Source of the DNA: Amphiplicatus metriothermophilus
GTDB taxonomy: Bacteria; Pseudomonadota; Alphaproteobacteria; Caulobacterales; Parvularculaceae
Reading direction: 5' to 3'
DNA length: 64,000 nt
NCBI RefSeq assembly: GCF_900199215.1
Contig: NZ_FZQA01000004.1
Span: 206,839-270,838, forward strand
A program made the position numbers and the translations under genes. This document shows, piece after piece, positions 1 to 8,263 of this stretch. Positions within the stretch are counted from its first letter, which is position 1; each line of letters opens with the position of its first letter. The notes below the pieces were generated by a model. That model was not told the origin of the DNA and did no database searches. It saw nothing but the letters and a program-made list of their open reading frames with translations.

Positions 1-529
1 CGTCGGCCGCCAGGAGCTCGCCGGCGAAGGGCCATAAGAGATCGAGCGCGGTCTGCATCCGCCGGCGGCTTTCCTCCCCGCCGTCGCCCAGACGGATCAC
101 CAGATCCGCCGACCGGTCGCGATGATACGCGGCTTCCTTTGCCGTCTTGGCCGCGATCGCGGCGACGCGTTCTTCGCGCGAGGCCGCGAGCCCTTCGAGC
201 ATGGGAACGTGCCAGGCGTCGAACAGGAACTGCCGCATCAGGGTCTGGCCGTAATCACCGTTCGGCTGCTCGACGAGCAGGCAGTTGCGGAAGGCGCGCG
301 CGTCGCGCAGGAAGGCGAGCGCGTCGGCGTCGCGGCCCTTTCCTTCGAGCGCGCCTGCAAGGGCGAGCCACAGCTTCGCCTGGCCGATGAGGTCGAGCGC
401 GACGTTCGCCATCGCGATGTCTTCTTCAAGCGCAGGCGCATAGCCGCACCAGGCCGACACGCGCTGGCCGAGGATGAGGCAGTTGTCGCCCATGCGCAGG
501 GCGAATTCTTCAAGCGCGGCGTCGCTCAT
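1..529 (-). CDS. paaC: PaaC, phenylacetyl-CoA epoxidase structural subunit (partial)
   Basis: Partial gene: the N-terminal 176 residues are present and the 3' end lies beyond the left edge. PaaC is the catalytically inactive ferritin-like partner of PaaA in the ring 1,2-phenylacetyl-CoA epoxidase. The visible sequence (MSDAALEEFALRMGDNCLIL at the start, then GQRVSAWCGYAPALEEDIAM and ANVALDLIGQAKLWL) matches the PaaC helical fold. Its ATG overlaps the TGA of paaB by one base (TGATG), so translation is coupled. paaD and paaE would be expected just outside the window. Confidence 0.93.
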   Translation of the reverse strand, partial: MSDAALEEFALRMGDNCLILGQRVSAWCGYAPALEEDIAMANVALDLIGQAKLWLALAGALEGKGRDADALAFLRDARAFRNCLLVEQPNGDYGQTLMRQFLFDAWHVPMLEGLAASREERVAAIAAKTAKEAAYHRDRSADLVIRLGDGGEESRRRMQTALDLLWPFAGELLAAD

Positions 530-813
530 CACATGTGCCCGACTTCATCGGGAATGTCGTAAAAGGTCGGATGCCGATAAACCTTGTCGTTGGCCGGATC
601 GAACAGCGGGCCTTTCTCCTCCGGCGCGCTGGCTGTGATGTCGACGGCCTTCGCCACCCAGATCGAGACGCCTTCGTTGCGCCTAGTATAGACGTCGCGG
701 GCGTTCTTGATCGCCATTTCCGCGTCGGGCGCGTGCAACGAGCCCACATGCCGGTGGGCGAGCCCGTGCTGGCCGCGGATGAAGACTTCCCACAGAGGCC
801 ATTCTTTCGACAT
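529..813 (-). CDS. paaB: PaaB, phenylacetyl-CoA epoxidase small subunit
   Basis: A 94-residue protein of the usual PaaB size. It begins MSKEWPLWEVFIRGQHGLAH and carries the family pattern HRHVGSLHAPDAEMAIKNAR, followed by DVYTRRNEGVSIWVV-like sequence. PaaB bridges PaaA/PaaC heterodimers in the multicomponent epoxidase. It sits 9 bases after paaA and overlaps paaC by one base, so paaA-paaB-paaC is one operon read leftward. Confidence 0.95.
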   Translation of the reverse strand: MSKEWPLWEVFIRGQHGLAHRHVGSLHAPDAEMAIKNARDVYTRRNEGVSIWVAKAVDITASAPEEKGPLFDPANDKVYRHPTFYDIPDEVGHM

Positions 814-822
814 GAGGCGCTC

Positions 823-1815
823 CTATTCCGCCGCCATGCGACGCGCTTCTTTCTTGCGCGCGTGCGCCATCAGGCCCTCGCGGAACCAGGCGCCGTCTTC
901 CCAGGCCTTGCGGCGGGCCTCCATGCGCTCGCGGTTGCAGGGGCCGTTTCCCTTGATGACCTCGTAGAACTCGCTCCAGTCGAGCTCGCCGAAATCGTAA
1001 TGGCCGCGCGCCTCGTTCCATTTGAGATCGGGGTCGGGGATCTTGAGGCCGAGATACTCCGCCTGCGGCACGGTCTGGTCGACGAATTTCTGGCGCAGCT
1101 CGTCGTTGGAATTGAGCTTGATCTTCCACGCCATGGACTGGGCGGAATGCACGGACTGATCGTCCGGCGGGCCGAACATCATCAGGGCGGGCCGCCACCA
1201 GCGATCGAGCGCGTCCTGCGCCATTTCCTTCTGCTCGGGCGTTCCCCGGCAGAGTTTCATCATGATGTCGTAACCCTGGCGCTGGTGGAAGCTTTCCTCC
1301 TTGCAGATGCGGATCATGGCGCGCGCGTAAGGCCCGTAGGAGCAGCGCTGCAAAGGCACCTGGTTCATGATCGCCGCGCCGTCGACCAGCCAGCCGATGG
1401 CGCCGATATCCGCCCAGGTGAGAGTCGGATAATTGAAGATCGAGGAATATTTCGCCTTGCCCGACAGCAGCTGCTCCGTCATCTGATCGCGGCTGATCCC
1501 GAGCGTCTCGGCCGCGCAGTAGAGATAAAGCCCGTGGCCCGCCTCGTCCTGCACCTTGGCGAGCAGGATCGCCTTGCGCTCGAGGGTGGGCGCGCGGGTG
1601 ATCCAGTTGCCTTCGGGAAGCTGGCCGACGATCTCCGAATGGGCGTGCTGGGAGATCTGGCGGATCAGCGTCTTGCGATAGCCCTCGGGCATCCAGTCCT
1701 TGGGCTCGATCTTCACGTCGGCGTCGATCTTTTGCTGGAAGGCGCGCTCCTCCGGCGCCATTTCCTCCAGGGATTTCACCGGCTTGCCGGTCGATTTCAC
1801 TTCCTGCGCGTACAT
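823..1815 (-). CDS. paaA: PaaA, phenylacetyl-CoA epoxidase catalytic subunit
   Basis: The 330-residue di-iron subunit of ring 1,2-phenylacetyl-CoA epoxidase, which with PaaBCE and NADPH converts phenylacetyl-CoA to its 1,2-epoxide. Ferritin-like carboxylate/His ligands are visible in [13 protein letters not shown] and in [16 protein letters not shown]. The CoA-pocket region [20 protein letters not shown] is typical of PaaA. It is the first gene of the leftward paa operon. A TTGACC-N17-TATATC promoter with a palindromic operator lies about 60-90 bases upstream. Confidence 0.97.
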   Translation of the reverse strand: MYAQEVKSTGKPVKSLEEMAPEERAFQQKIDADVKIEPKDWMPEGYRKTLIRQISQHAHSEIVGQLPEGNWITRAPTLERKAILLAKVQDEAGHGLYLYCAAETLGISRDQMTEQLLSGKAKYSSIFNYPTLTWADIGAIGWLVDGAAIMNQVPLQRCSYGPYARAMIRICKEESFHQRQGYDIMMKLCRGTPEQKEMAQDALDRWWRPALMMFGPPDDQSVHSAQSMAWKIKLNSNDELRQKFVDQTVPQAEYLGLKIPDPDLKWNEARGHYDFGELDWSEFYEVIKGNGPCNRERMEARRKAWEDGAWFREGLMAHARKKEARRMAAE

Positions 1816-1877
1816 GGCCGGCCTCCTGCCGAAACGAGCGCCGAAAGGCCGCGCGCGGCGGCCTATCCCGCGCGTCA

Positions 1878-1906
1878 GATATATGAAAAGCTGACCGATC
1901 GGTCAA
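1878..1906 (-). promoter_or_regulatory. paaA promoter with TetR-type palindromic operator
   Basis: On the minus strand a -35 TTGACC (1906-1901), 17-base spacer and -10 TATATC (1883-1878) form a near-consensus promoter. A perfect 14-bp palindrome TGACCGATCGGTCA (1892-1905) overlaps the -35 and spacer, where a bound repressor would block RNA polymerase. A related site lies at 5307-5320, and a TetR gene closes the other paa operon. Confidence 0.75.
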
Positions 1907-2316
1907 CTAATTTGAGCCGGCCTCGCGCCCGCCCCGCTTCCCGTGAACAGGGTCGCCGCGTCCACGAAGCAGACGGGGGCGCCGAAGGGGTCGCGAACGT
2001 AAAAAAGCCGCTCGCCCCACGGCATGGATTCGATCCGCTCGCTGAGCATTGCCGCGCCGGTCTTCTTCGCCCGCGCGAAGGCGGCCTCGAGATCGTCGAC
2101 GGCGATATAGACATACTGGTTTTCATGATGGCGCCAGCCCTCGCCGAGCGGATCGCCGTCGGCGGCCGGATCGTAAAGGGCGAGAACGACGCCGCCGAGA
2201 TCGTAATAACGCCGCCCCGGCGAGACCCGCTCGCCGGACAGGCCGAGAAGCGCATCGTAAAAGGACTGCGCCGCCTCGATGTCGGGAACGGGCAGGATGA
2301 TTCGATAGAGCCGCAT
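1903..2316 (-). CDS. VOC-superfamily (glyoxalase-like) protein
   Basis: A 137-residue vicinal-oxygen-chelate protein. I start it at the ATG of MRLYRIILPVPDIEAAQSFY, because the family begins there; an open extension to 2361 adds 15 residues. It shows the two beta-alpha-beta-beta-beta halves: VPDIEAAQSFYDALLG, then VDDLEAAFARAKKTGA and FYVRDPFGAPVCFVD. Such proteins are metal-dependent lyases, dioxygenases or binding proteins, and the substrate cannot be read here. Its stop codon reaches into the paaA promoter region (1903-1906), so a repressor site and a coding end overlap. Confidence 0.8.
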   Translation of the reverse strand: MRLYRIILPVPDIEAAQSFYDALLGLSGERVSPGRRYYDLGGVVLALYDPAADGDPLGEGWRHHENQYVYIAVDDLEAAFARAKKTGAAMLSERIESMPWGERLFYVRDPFGAPVCFVDAATLFTGSGAGARPAQIS

Positions 2317-2441
2317 TTTCTTGCCCCTGCGCATCTTCAGGAGCACAATAGTCTCTATCACGGCGGCGATGAACGGGCGCGCCGCGCCCCCGCCAAGGCC
2401 TTCGCGCGCCCCTTCCGCCGCTCCATGGCAGGGAGGACGCC

Positions 2442-2912
2442 ATGACCATCGCCAGAAAACTTCAGGAGTATCTGGATCGCGCCGGCGTGCGCTACGACGC
2501 CGTCGCGCATCCGCGCACCGCCACGGCGAGCGAAAACGCCGAGGCCGCCCACGTGCCCGGCGACTGCGTCGCGAAGACCGTCGTCGTGCATCATGAGGAG
2601 GGCTACGCCCTGGCCGTCGTGCCCGCCAGCCGCCGCGTCGACCTCGCCGCGCTGCAGGAGAAGCTGCGCCGCCGACTCGGCCTCGCCAGCGAAAAGGACA
2701 TCGACGCCCTGTTCGACGATTGCGACGCCGGCGCCGTGCCGCCCGTGGGCGCCGCCTACGGAGTGCCGACCCTGCTGGACGAGAGCCTCGCCGGCCAGGA
2801 CGAGGTCTGGTTCGAAGGCGGCGATCACCGCACGCTCGTCCATGTCTCGGGCGAGGACTTCGAGCGGCTGATGAAGGACGCGCGCCGGGAGTCGTTCAGC
2901 TATCACGCCTGA
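2442..2912 (+). CDS. YbaK/ProX-type aminoacyl-tRNA deacylase-like protein
   Basis: A 156-residue YbaK/EbsC-fold protein. The N-terminus MTIARKLQEYLDRAGVRYDA is followed by AHPRTATASENAEAAHVPGD, CVAKTVVVHH, and a C-terminal GGDHRTLVHVSGEDFERLM segment. The family hydrolyses mischarged aminoacyl-tRNA (Cys-tRNAPro, Ala-tRNAPro); the exact substrate is not predictable. VAKTVVV contains the conserved Lys of the pocket. It starts 125 bases downstream of the divergent VOC gene, in a region holding no other evident gene. Confidence 0.8.
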   Translation: MTIARKLQEYLDRAGVRYDAVAHPRTATASENAEAAHVPGDCVAKTVVVHHEEGYALAVVPASRRVDLAALQEKLRRRLGLASEKDIDALFDDCDAGAVPPVGAAYGVPTLLDESLAGQDEVWFEGGDHRTLVHVSGEDFERLMKDARRESFSYHA

Positions 2913-2950
2913 CGGGCGGGCCGCGCGCCGTCGGGGCGGAGCATCGAGCC

Positions 2951-3612
2951 ATGCGCCAGACCGCGACCCTCCGCCTCGCCTGCCTCGCCGCGCTGTGTCT
3001 CGCCGCGGCCTGCGCCTCGCCGCCGGGCCCGCCGCCGTCGCCGGGCGACTGCACGACGGTTCGTCTGTGGTCGAACGGCTGGCACGTCAATCTGGCGATG
3101 CGCGCCGAGCTGTTCGCGGAGGATCATCCCGTGCGCGCGCAGTTCCCCGAGGCGCGCTATTTCCTCATCGGCTGGGGGGAGCGCGATTTCTACATGGCCG
3201 AGAATGCGGGCTTCTGGAAGGGGCTGAAGGCCGTCATTCCGCCGAGCCCCGCCGTCATGCAGGTCATCGCGAACGATGCGCCCGTGGACGAGACCATCTG
3301 GCCGGGCCGCGCGGTCGCGACGCTCGCCCTTTCCGAAACCGGCGCGCGCCGGCTCGCGGAGTCGATCGGCGCGTATGTAACGCGCGACGAGACCGGGGCG
3401 CCGATCGTACTGGGGCGCGGGCGCGTCGCGGACAGAAGCGTTTTCCTCGCCGCGCGGGGAAACTTCCACCTTTTCAACATGTGCAATCACTGGACGGCGG
3501 CCCGACTGCGCGAGGCCGGCGTCCCCGTCCGTGCACGGATTTCTTTCACCGCCGGCGGCCTCATGGGCGCAGCGAAACGAAAAGCCCCGGCGTCATGCCC
3601 TGCGGACGCTGA
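2951..3612 (+). CDS. DUF2459 family exported protein, 3' end uncertain
   Basis: Starts at ATG 2951 with a lipoprotein-like leader (LACLAALCLAAAC, lipobox AAAC). The body matches the DUF2459/urease-region hypothetical family: GWHVNLAMR, FPEARYFLIGWGERDFYMAE and GNFHLFNMCNHWTAARLREA. The family is usually about 210-230 residues, which predicts an end near 3590-3615. However, the reading frame has no stop until 4850-4852 and would run antisense through the thiolase gene. A TGA at 3610-3612 lies in a neighbouring frame, so a small indel or lost stop is likely. The end given here is that TGA and is an inference. Function unknown. Confidence 0.6.
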
Positions 3613-3616
3613 CCGC

Positions 3617-4819
3617 TCAGACCCGTTCGAGGACGCCCGCGATCCCCTGGCCGACGCCGATGCACATGGCGCAAAGCGCGTATCGCGCCTCGCGCCGGCG
3701 CAGCTCCTCCGTCGCCGTCAGAACGAGCCGCGCGCCGGACATGCCCAAGGGGTGGCCGAGCGCGATGGCGCCGCCGTTCGGATTCACATGCTCCGCGTCG
3801 TCGGGCAGGCCGAGTTCGCGCAAGGTCGCCAGCGCCTGCGAGGCGAAGGCCTCGTTGAGCTCGATTATGTCGATCTCGTCCAGCGACAGGCCGGCGCGGG
3901 CGAGAACCTTCTTCGAGGCCGGCGCCGGACCGATCCCCATGATGCGCGGGGCCACGCCCGCGACGGCGCCGGCGACCACCCGCGCGCGGGGCGAGAGGCC
4001 GTACTTCTTCGCCGCGGCTTCCGAGGCGACGACGAGCGCGGCCGCCCCGTCATTGACCCCGCTCGCGTTGCCCGCGGTGATCGTGCCGTCCTTTTTCACG
4101 AAGGGCTTCAGCGCGGCGAGCGCCTCGATGCTGGTCGCGCGCGGATGCTCGTCGCGGTCGACGATGACCGGATCGCCCTTGCGCCGGGGGATCACGATGG
4201 GCGAGATCTCCGCCGCCAGCCGGCCGTTTTTCTGTGCGGCGGCGGCGCGCTGCTGGCTTCTGAGCGCGAAGGCGTCCTGATCCGCGCGCGAGACGTTGAA
4301 TTCTTCGGCGACGTTCTCCGCCGTCTCCGGCATGGAATCGATCCCGTACTGAGCTTTGATGACGGGATTGACGAAGCGCCAGCCGATAGTCGTGTCGAAA
4401 ATCTCGGCGTTGCGCGAAAACGCGGTTTCCGCCTTGCCCATCACGAAAGGCGCGCGCGACATGGACTCGACGCCGCCGGCGACGATCAGGTCGGCCTCGC
4501 CCGCCCGGATCGCGCGCGCGGCGATCAGGACGGCGTCGAGCCCCGACCCGCACAGCCGGTTGACGGTCGCGCCCGGAACGGACTCGCCGAGCCCGGCGAG
4601 CAGGACGGCCATGCGCGCGACATTGCGGTTGTCCTCGCCGGCCTGATTGGCGCAGCCGAGGATGACGTCGTCGACCGCCTCCCAGTCGACCGACGGGTTG
4701 CGCTCCTTCAGCGCGCGGATGGGCGCGGCGGCGAGATCGTCGGCGCGCACCGAGGAGAGCGCTCCCCCGTAACGTCCGATGGGGGTTCGCACCGCGTCGC
4801 AGATGAAGGCTTCACTCAT
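3617..4819 (-). CDS. paaJ: PaaJ/PcaF-type 3-oxoadipyl-CoA thiolase
   Basis: A 400-residue thiolase, full length for the beta-ketoadipyl-CoA thiolase group. It cleaves 3-oxoadipyl-CoA (and 3-oxo-5,6-dehydrosuberyl-CoA in the phenylacetate route) to acetyl-CoA and succinyl-CoA or a shortened product. The nucleophile Cys lies in [11 protein letters not shown], the His in [19 protein letters not shown], and the second Cys in [10 protein letters not shown]. The N-terminus [19 protein letters not shown] is typical of PaaJ/PcaF. The start overlaps the end of paaI by 8 bases, giving a paaI-paaJ operon. Confidence 0.92.
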   Translation of the reverse strand: MSEAFICDAVRTPIGRYGGALSSVRADDLAAAPIRALKERNPSVDWEAVDDVILGCANQAGEDNRNVARMAVLLAGLGESVPGATVNRLCGSGLDAVLIAARAIRAGEADLIVAGGVESMSRAPFVMGKAETAFSRNAEIFDTTIGWRFVNPVIKAQYGIDSMPETAENVAEEFNVSRADQDAFALRSQQRAAAAQKNGRLAAEISPIVIPRRKGDPVIVDRDEHPRATSIEALAALKPFVKKDGTITAGNASGVNDGAAALVVASEAAAKKYGLSPRARVVAGAVAGVAPRIMGIGPAPASKKVLARAGLSLDEIDIIELNEAFASQALATLRELGLPDDAEHVNPNGGAIALGHPLGMSGARLVLTATEELRRREARYALCAMCIGVGQGIAGVLERV

Positions 4820-5288
4820 GTTCGTCCTCGTTCGTCTCGGCGTTGTCGATGACCGGGCCGCCGACGGCGCGCGACAGTCCCTGAAAAACGGCGACGCGTC
4901 GCCCGTCCTCGCCGGTCACGCGCACGACATAGACGCCCGCACGCCCCTCGCCCGCTTCCTCGCGCGCTTCGGCCGTCAGCTTCTCTCCGGCCCGGCCGGG
5001 ACTAAGAAAAGAAATCGAGGCGGCCTGCGCAACCGTCTTCACATTGCGCGAATTGCACGCCCAGGCGAAGGCGGTGTCGGCGAGCGCGAAGATGACGCCG
5101 CCATGGGCGAGGCCGTGGCCGTTTAGCATGTCCGCGCGAAGCCGCAAGGACGCGCGGGCCCAGCCCTCGCCGGCGTCCTCCAGGACGAGATCCCACGCGC
5201 GGGACGTGCCCTCCTGCGCATGAAGATGCGCCGCAATGCGGCGCGCCAGCGCGTCGGCGCGGGTTCTGTTCGCCTGCGGGCCGCTCAT
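4812..5288 (-). CDS. paaI: PaaI, hydroxyphenylacetyl-CoA thioesterase
   Basis: A 158-residue hotdog-fold thioesterase. The start is the ATG at 5288 ([20 protein letters not shown]). The active-site loop [20 protein letters not shown] carries the HGG and Asp of PaaI enzymes. The C-terminal strands read [19 protein letters not shown]. In the phenylacetate pathway PaaI releases CoA from dead-end ring-hydroxylated or epoxide-derived CoA esters. It is divergent from paaG, with a shared operator between them, and is translationally coupled to paaJ. Confidence 0.92.
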   Translation of the reverse strand: MSGPQANRTRADALARRIAAHLHAQEGTSRAWDLVLEDAGEGWARASLRLRADMLNGHGLAHGGVIFALADTAFAWACNSRNVKTVAQAASISFLSPGRAGEKLTAEAREEAGEGRAGVYVVRVTGEDGRRVAVFQGLSRAVGGPVIDNAETNEDEHE

Positions 5289-5305
5289 CGTAGGCGCTCC
5301 CATAA

Positions 5306-5325
5306 TTGACCGACCGGCCGTTTGA
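5306..5325. promoter_or_regulatory. Putative PaaR operator between paaI and paaG
   Basis: TGACCGACCGGCCG (5307-5320) matches the perfect palindrome at the paaA promoter (TGACCGATCGGTCA) in 11 of 14 positions. On the plus strand it overlaps a TTGACC -35-like hexamer (5306-5311), with TATACC (5327-5332) as a suboptimally spaced -10. This is the only intergenic space between the divergent paaI and paaG transcripts, so one site could control both. Confidence 0.65.
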
Positions 5326-5411
5326 TTATACCCCTTGCCGCCGAAAGGCCAGCGCCGATCCGCGCGGGTTCGGCGCCGCGCCCCTCCTCCCGCATCACGG
5401 AGAAGCGAGGC

Positions 5412-6212
5412 ATGTCCGACGCGGCTTTCGAAACGATCCTCTTCCAGATCGAGGCCGGCGTCGCGCGGCTTATCTTCAATAGGCCGGACCGGCTCAACAG
5501 CTTCACGGTCAAAATGCATGAAGAGGCCGCCGTCGCCCTCGACCGGATCGAGCGCGACGATTCGGTCCGCGCCCTGCTCATTACAGGCGCCGGGCGCGGC
5601 TTCTGCGCCGGCCAGGACCTCTCCGACCGGGCGGTGGCGCCGGGAGCGGACGGCGTCGATCTCGGCGAGTCGCTGGAGAAGCGGTACAATCCGCTCATCC
5701 GTAGGCTGACGTCCCTGCCGGCGCCGGTCGTGTGCGCGGTGAACGGCGTCGCGGCGGGCGCCGGCGTCAATATCGCGCTCGCCTGCGACATCGTCATCGC
5801 GGCCAAGAGCGCGAAGTTCATCCAGTCCTTCGCCAATATCGGCCTCGTCCCCGACTCGGGCGGCACATGGATTCTCCCGCGGCTCGTCGGCCAGGCGCGC
5901 GCGCTGGGCCTGGCGCTGACGGGCGAGCCGATAACGGCCGAACAGGCCGAGGCGTGGGGCCTGATCTGGAAATGCGTCGAGGACGACGCGCTCGCCGAGG
6001 AAGCCGACGCGCTCGTCCGGAAATTCGCCGCCGCGCCGACGCGCGGGCTTGCGGCGATCAAGCGCGCCATCCGCGAAAGCTGGACGCGCGCGCTCGACGC
6101 CCAGCTCGACGTCGAGCGCGACCTGCAGCGCGCGCTCGGACGCACGGAAGATTACCGCGAAGGCGTCGACGCCTTTCTCAACAAGCGCAAGCCGGAATTC
6201 AAAGGCCGCTAG
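5412..6212 (+). CDS. paaG: PaaG, 1,2-epoxyphenylacetyl-CoA isomerase
   Basis: A 266-residue crotonase. I start at ATG 5412 (MSDAAFETILFQIEAGVARL). Oxyanion-hole segments are LLITGAGRGFCAGQDLSDR and VNGVAAGAGVNIALACDIV. ANIGLVPDSGGTWILPRLVG carries the Asp used in the isomerase. PaaG turns the ring epoxide into the seven-membered oxepin-CoA and also moves a double bond in the later 2,3-dehydroadipyl-CoA step. It leads the plus-strand operon paaG-paaZ-paaK-TetR, 16 bases before paaZ. Confidence 0.94.
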   Translation: MSDAAFETILFQIEAGVARLIFNRPDRLNSFTVKMHEEAAVALDRIERDDSVRALLITGAGRGFCAGQDLSDRAVAPGADGVDLGESLEKRYNPLIRRLTSLPAPVVCAVNGVAAGAGVNIALACDIVIAAKSAKFIQSFANIGLVPDSGGTWILPRLVGQARALGLALTGEPITAEQAEAWGLIWKCVEDDALAEEADALVRKFAAAPTRGLAAIKRAIRESWTRALDAQLDVERDLQRALGRTEDYREGVDAFLNKRKPEFKGR

Positions 6213-6228
6213 ACTACGGAGCGAACCC

Positions 6229-8259
6229 ATGTCCGTCCTTACCCTGAAGAGCTATGTCGCTGACGAATGGGTCGATGGCGGGCCGAACGAAATCGCCATC
6301 GCCTCGGCCGTCACCGGCGAGACGGCGGCGCGCGCGGGAACCGGCGCGCTCGATTTCGCAGCGATGGTCCGTCACGCGCGCGAGGTCGGCGGACCGGCCC
6401 TGCGCGCCATGACCTTTCACGAACGCGCGGCGATGCTCAAAGGCCTCGCCAAGGCGATCATGGACCGCAAGGAAGCGCTTTACGCCCTCAACCCCGAGAC
6501 CGGCGCGACTCGCAAGGACGGCTGGATCGACATCGAAGGCGGCGCCGGCACGTTGTTCAGCTACGCGTCCAAGGGCAAGCGGGAGCTTCCCGACGACCGC
6601 GTGCTGATCGACGGCGAGCCCGAGCGGATTTCGCGCGAAGGAACCTTCATGGGCCTTCACGTCTTCACGCCGCTTCAGGGCTTCGCGCTGCACGTCAACG
6701 CCTTCAACTTCCCTGTCTGGGGAATGCTTGAAAAGCTGGGGCCGACATTGCTCGCCGGCGTTCCGGCCATCGTCAAGCCGGCGACGGCGACCGCCTATCT
6801 CGCCGAAGCGGCGTTCCGTATCCTGATCGAAACAGGCCTCCTGCCGAAAGGCGCCGTGCAGCTCGTCATCGGGCCGACGGGCGATCTCTTCGACCGGCTG
6901 ACCGGGCAGGACGTCGTTTCCTTCACCGGCTCGGCCTCGACGGCGCAGAAGCTGCGCGCCCATCCTCGCGTCATCGCCGAAAGCGCGCGCTTCATCGCCG
7001 AGCAGGACTCGCTCAACGCCTCCGTGCTCGGCCCCGACGCCGAACCGGGCTCGCCGGAATTCGACCTTTTCATCAAGGAGGTCGTCCGGGAAATGACGGT
7101 CAAGGCCGGCCAGAAATGCACCGCCATCCGCCGCGCCTTCGTTCCGGAAAAATATCTGAAGGAAGCCGAGAAAGCCCTCGCCGAAAGCCTCGCCAGAATC
7201 AAGGTGGGCGATCCGGCGCTGGAGGAGGCGCGCATGGGCGCGCTCGTCAGCCACGCCCAGCGGGAGGACGTGCGCGACAAGGTGCGCGCGCTGGCGCGGG
7301 AGGCCGACATCGTCTTCGGCGATCTCGAAAAGGTCGAGATAATCGGCGAGCGCGCGCAGAAAGGCGCCTTCATCTCGCCGATCCTTCTGCGCTGCGACGA
7401 TCCGTGGACGGCGAAAGCCGTGCATGTCGTCGAGGCGTTCGGCCCCGTCTCCACCCTCATGCCCTACCGCGACCTTGAAGACGCGGCCGCGCTCGCCAAT
7501 CGCGGCGAAGGCTCGCTCGTCGCGTCCCTTTTCACCCACGATCCGAAAATCGCGCGCGAGTTCGTGCTCGCCGCCGGCGCCTATCATGGCCGTCTCGCGA
7601 TCATCGACCGCGACAGCGCGAAAGAATCGACCGGACACGGATCGCCCCTTCCCGTGCTCGTTCACGGCGGGCCGGGCCGGGCCGGCGGCGGCGAGGAGAT
7701 GGGCGGCGCGCGCGGCGTGAAGCATTACATGCAGCGCACGGCCCTGCAGGGCTCGCCGGCGATTCTGACCGGCGTCGCCAACAGCTGGATAAAGGGCGCG
7801 CCCGTCGACGCGGCTCCGCCCCATCCCTTCCGCCTCAAGTTCGGCGCGCTCGAAATCGGCAAGACCATCGAGACGAAGCCGCGCGAGATCACGCTCGATG
7901 ACATCGAGCATTTCGCGCATTTTACGGGCGATACGTTCTACGCCCATATGGACGAAGAGGCGGCCCGGGCGAATCCGTTCTTCCCCGGCCGCGTCGCGCA
8001 CGGCTATCTTATTCTTTCCTTCGCGGCGGGACTGTTCGTCGATCCCGCGCCGGGACCGGTGCTCGCCAATTACGGGCTCGACAATCTGCGCTTCCTCGCG
8101 CCCGTCTCGCCCGGCGATTCCATAAAGGTTCGCCTGACCGCCAAGTCGAAAAAGAAGCGCAACGACGACTATGGCGAAGTGCGCTGGGACGTGGAGGTCG
8201 CGAACCAGAAAGGCGAGACCGTCGCGACCTACGAGCTGCTGACCATGAACGCCGTCTAG
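6229..8259 (+). CDS. paaZ: PaaZ, oxepin-CoA hydrolase / 3-oxo-5,6-dehydrosuberyl-CoA semialdehyde dehydrogenase
   Basis: A 676-residue bifunctional fusion of normal PaaZ length. Residues 1 to about 530 form an aldehyde dehydrogenase, with Glu258 in IAEQDSLNASVLG and nucleophile Cys297 in VKAGQKCTAIRRAF. Residues from about 545 form a MaoC-type hotdog hydratase (DDIEHFAHFTGDTFYAHMDE). It hydrolyses the oxepin-CoA ring and oxidises the resulting semialdehyde. The start at 6229 follows a GGAG ribosome-binding sequence; an open extension back to 6049 lies inside paaG and is not used. Confidence 0.95.
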   Translation: MSVLTLKSYVADEWVDGGPNEIAIASAVTGETAARAGTGALDFAAMVRHAREVGGPALRAMTFHERAAMLKGLAKAIMDRKEALYALNPETGATRKDGWIDIEGGAGTLFSYASKGKRELPDDRVLIDGEPERISREGTFMGLHVFTPLQGFALHVNAFNFPVWGMLEKLGPTLLAGVPAIVKPATATAYLAEAAFRILIETGLLPKGAVQLVIGPTGDLFDRLTGQDVVSFTGSASTAQKLRAHPRVIAESARFIAEQDSLNASVLGPDAEPGSPEFDLFIKEVVREMTVKAGQKCTAIRRAFVPEKYLKEAEKALAESLARIKVGDPALEEARMGALVSHAQREDVRDKVRALAREADIVFGDLEKVEIIGERAQKGAFISPILLRCDDPWTAKAVHVVEAFGPVSTLMPYRDLEDAAALANRGEGSLVASLFTHDPKIAREFVLAAGAYHGRLAIIDRDSAKESTGHGSPLPVLVHGGPGRAGGGEEMGGARGVKHYMQRTALQGSPAILTGVANSWIKGAPVDAAPPHPFRLKFGALEIGKTIETKPREITLDDIEHFAHFTGDTFYAHMDEEAARANPFFPGRVAHGYLILSFAAGLFVDPAPGPVLANYGLDNLRFLAPVSPGDSIKVRLTAKSKKKRNDDYGEVRWDVEVANQKGETVATYELLTMNAV

Positions 8260-8263
8260 CGCC

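Noticed and set aside
683..1906. Long opposite-frame reading frame (about 400 codons) over paaA/paaB
   Set aside because: It is in a shifted frame of paaA, with Arg/Ala-rich low-complexity translation and no family motif; a by-product of high GC.
4812..6230. 472-codon frame spanning paaI and antisense paaG
   Set aside because: Only its last 158 codons match a protein family (PaaI), starting at ATG 5288; the remainder is the reverse complement of paaG.
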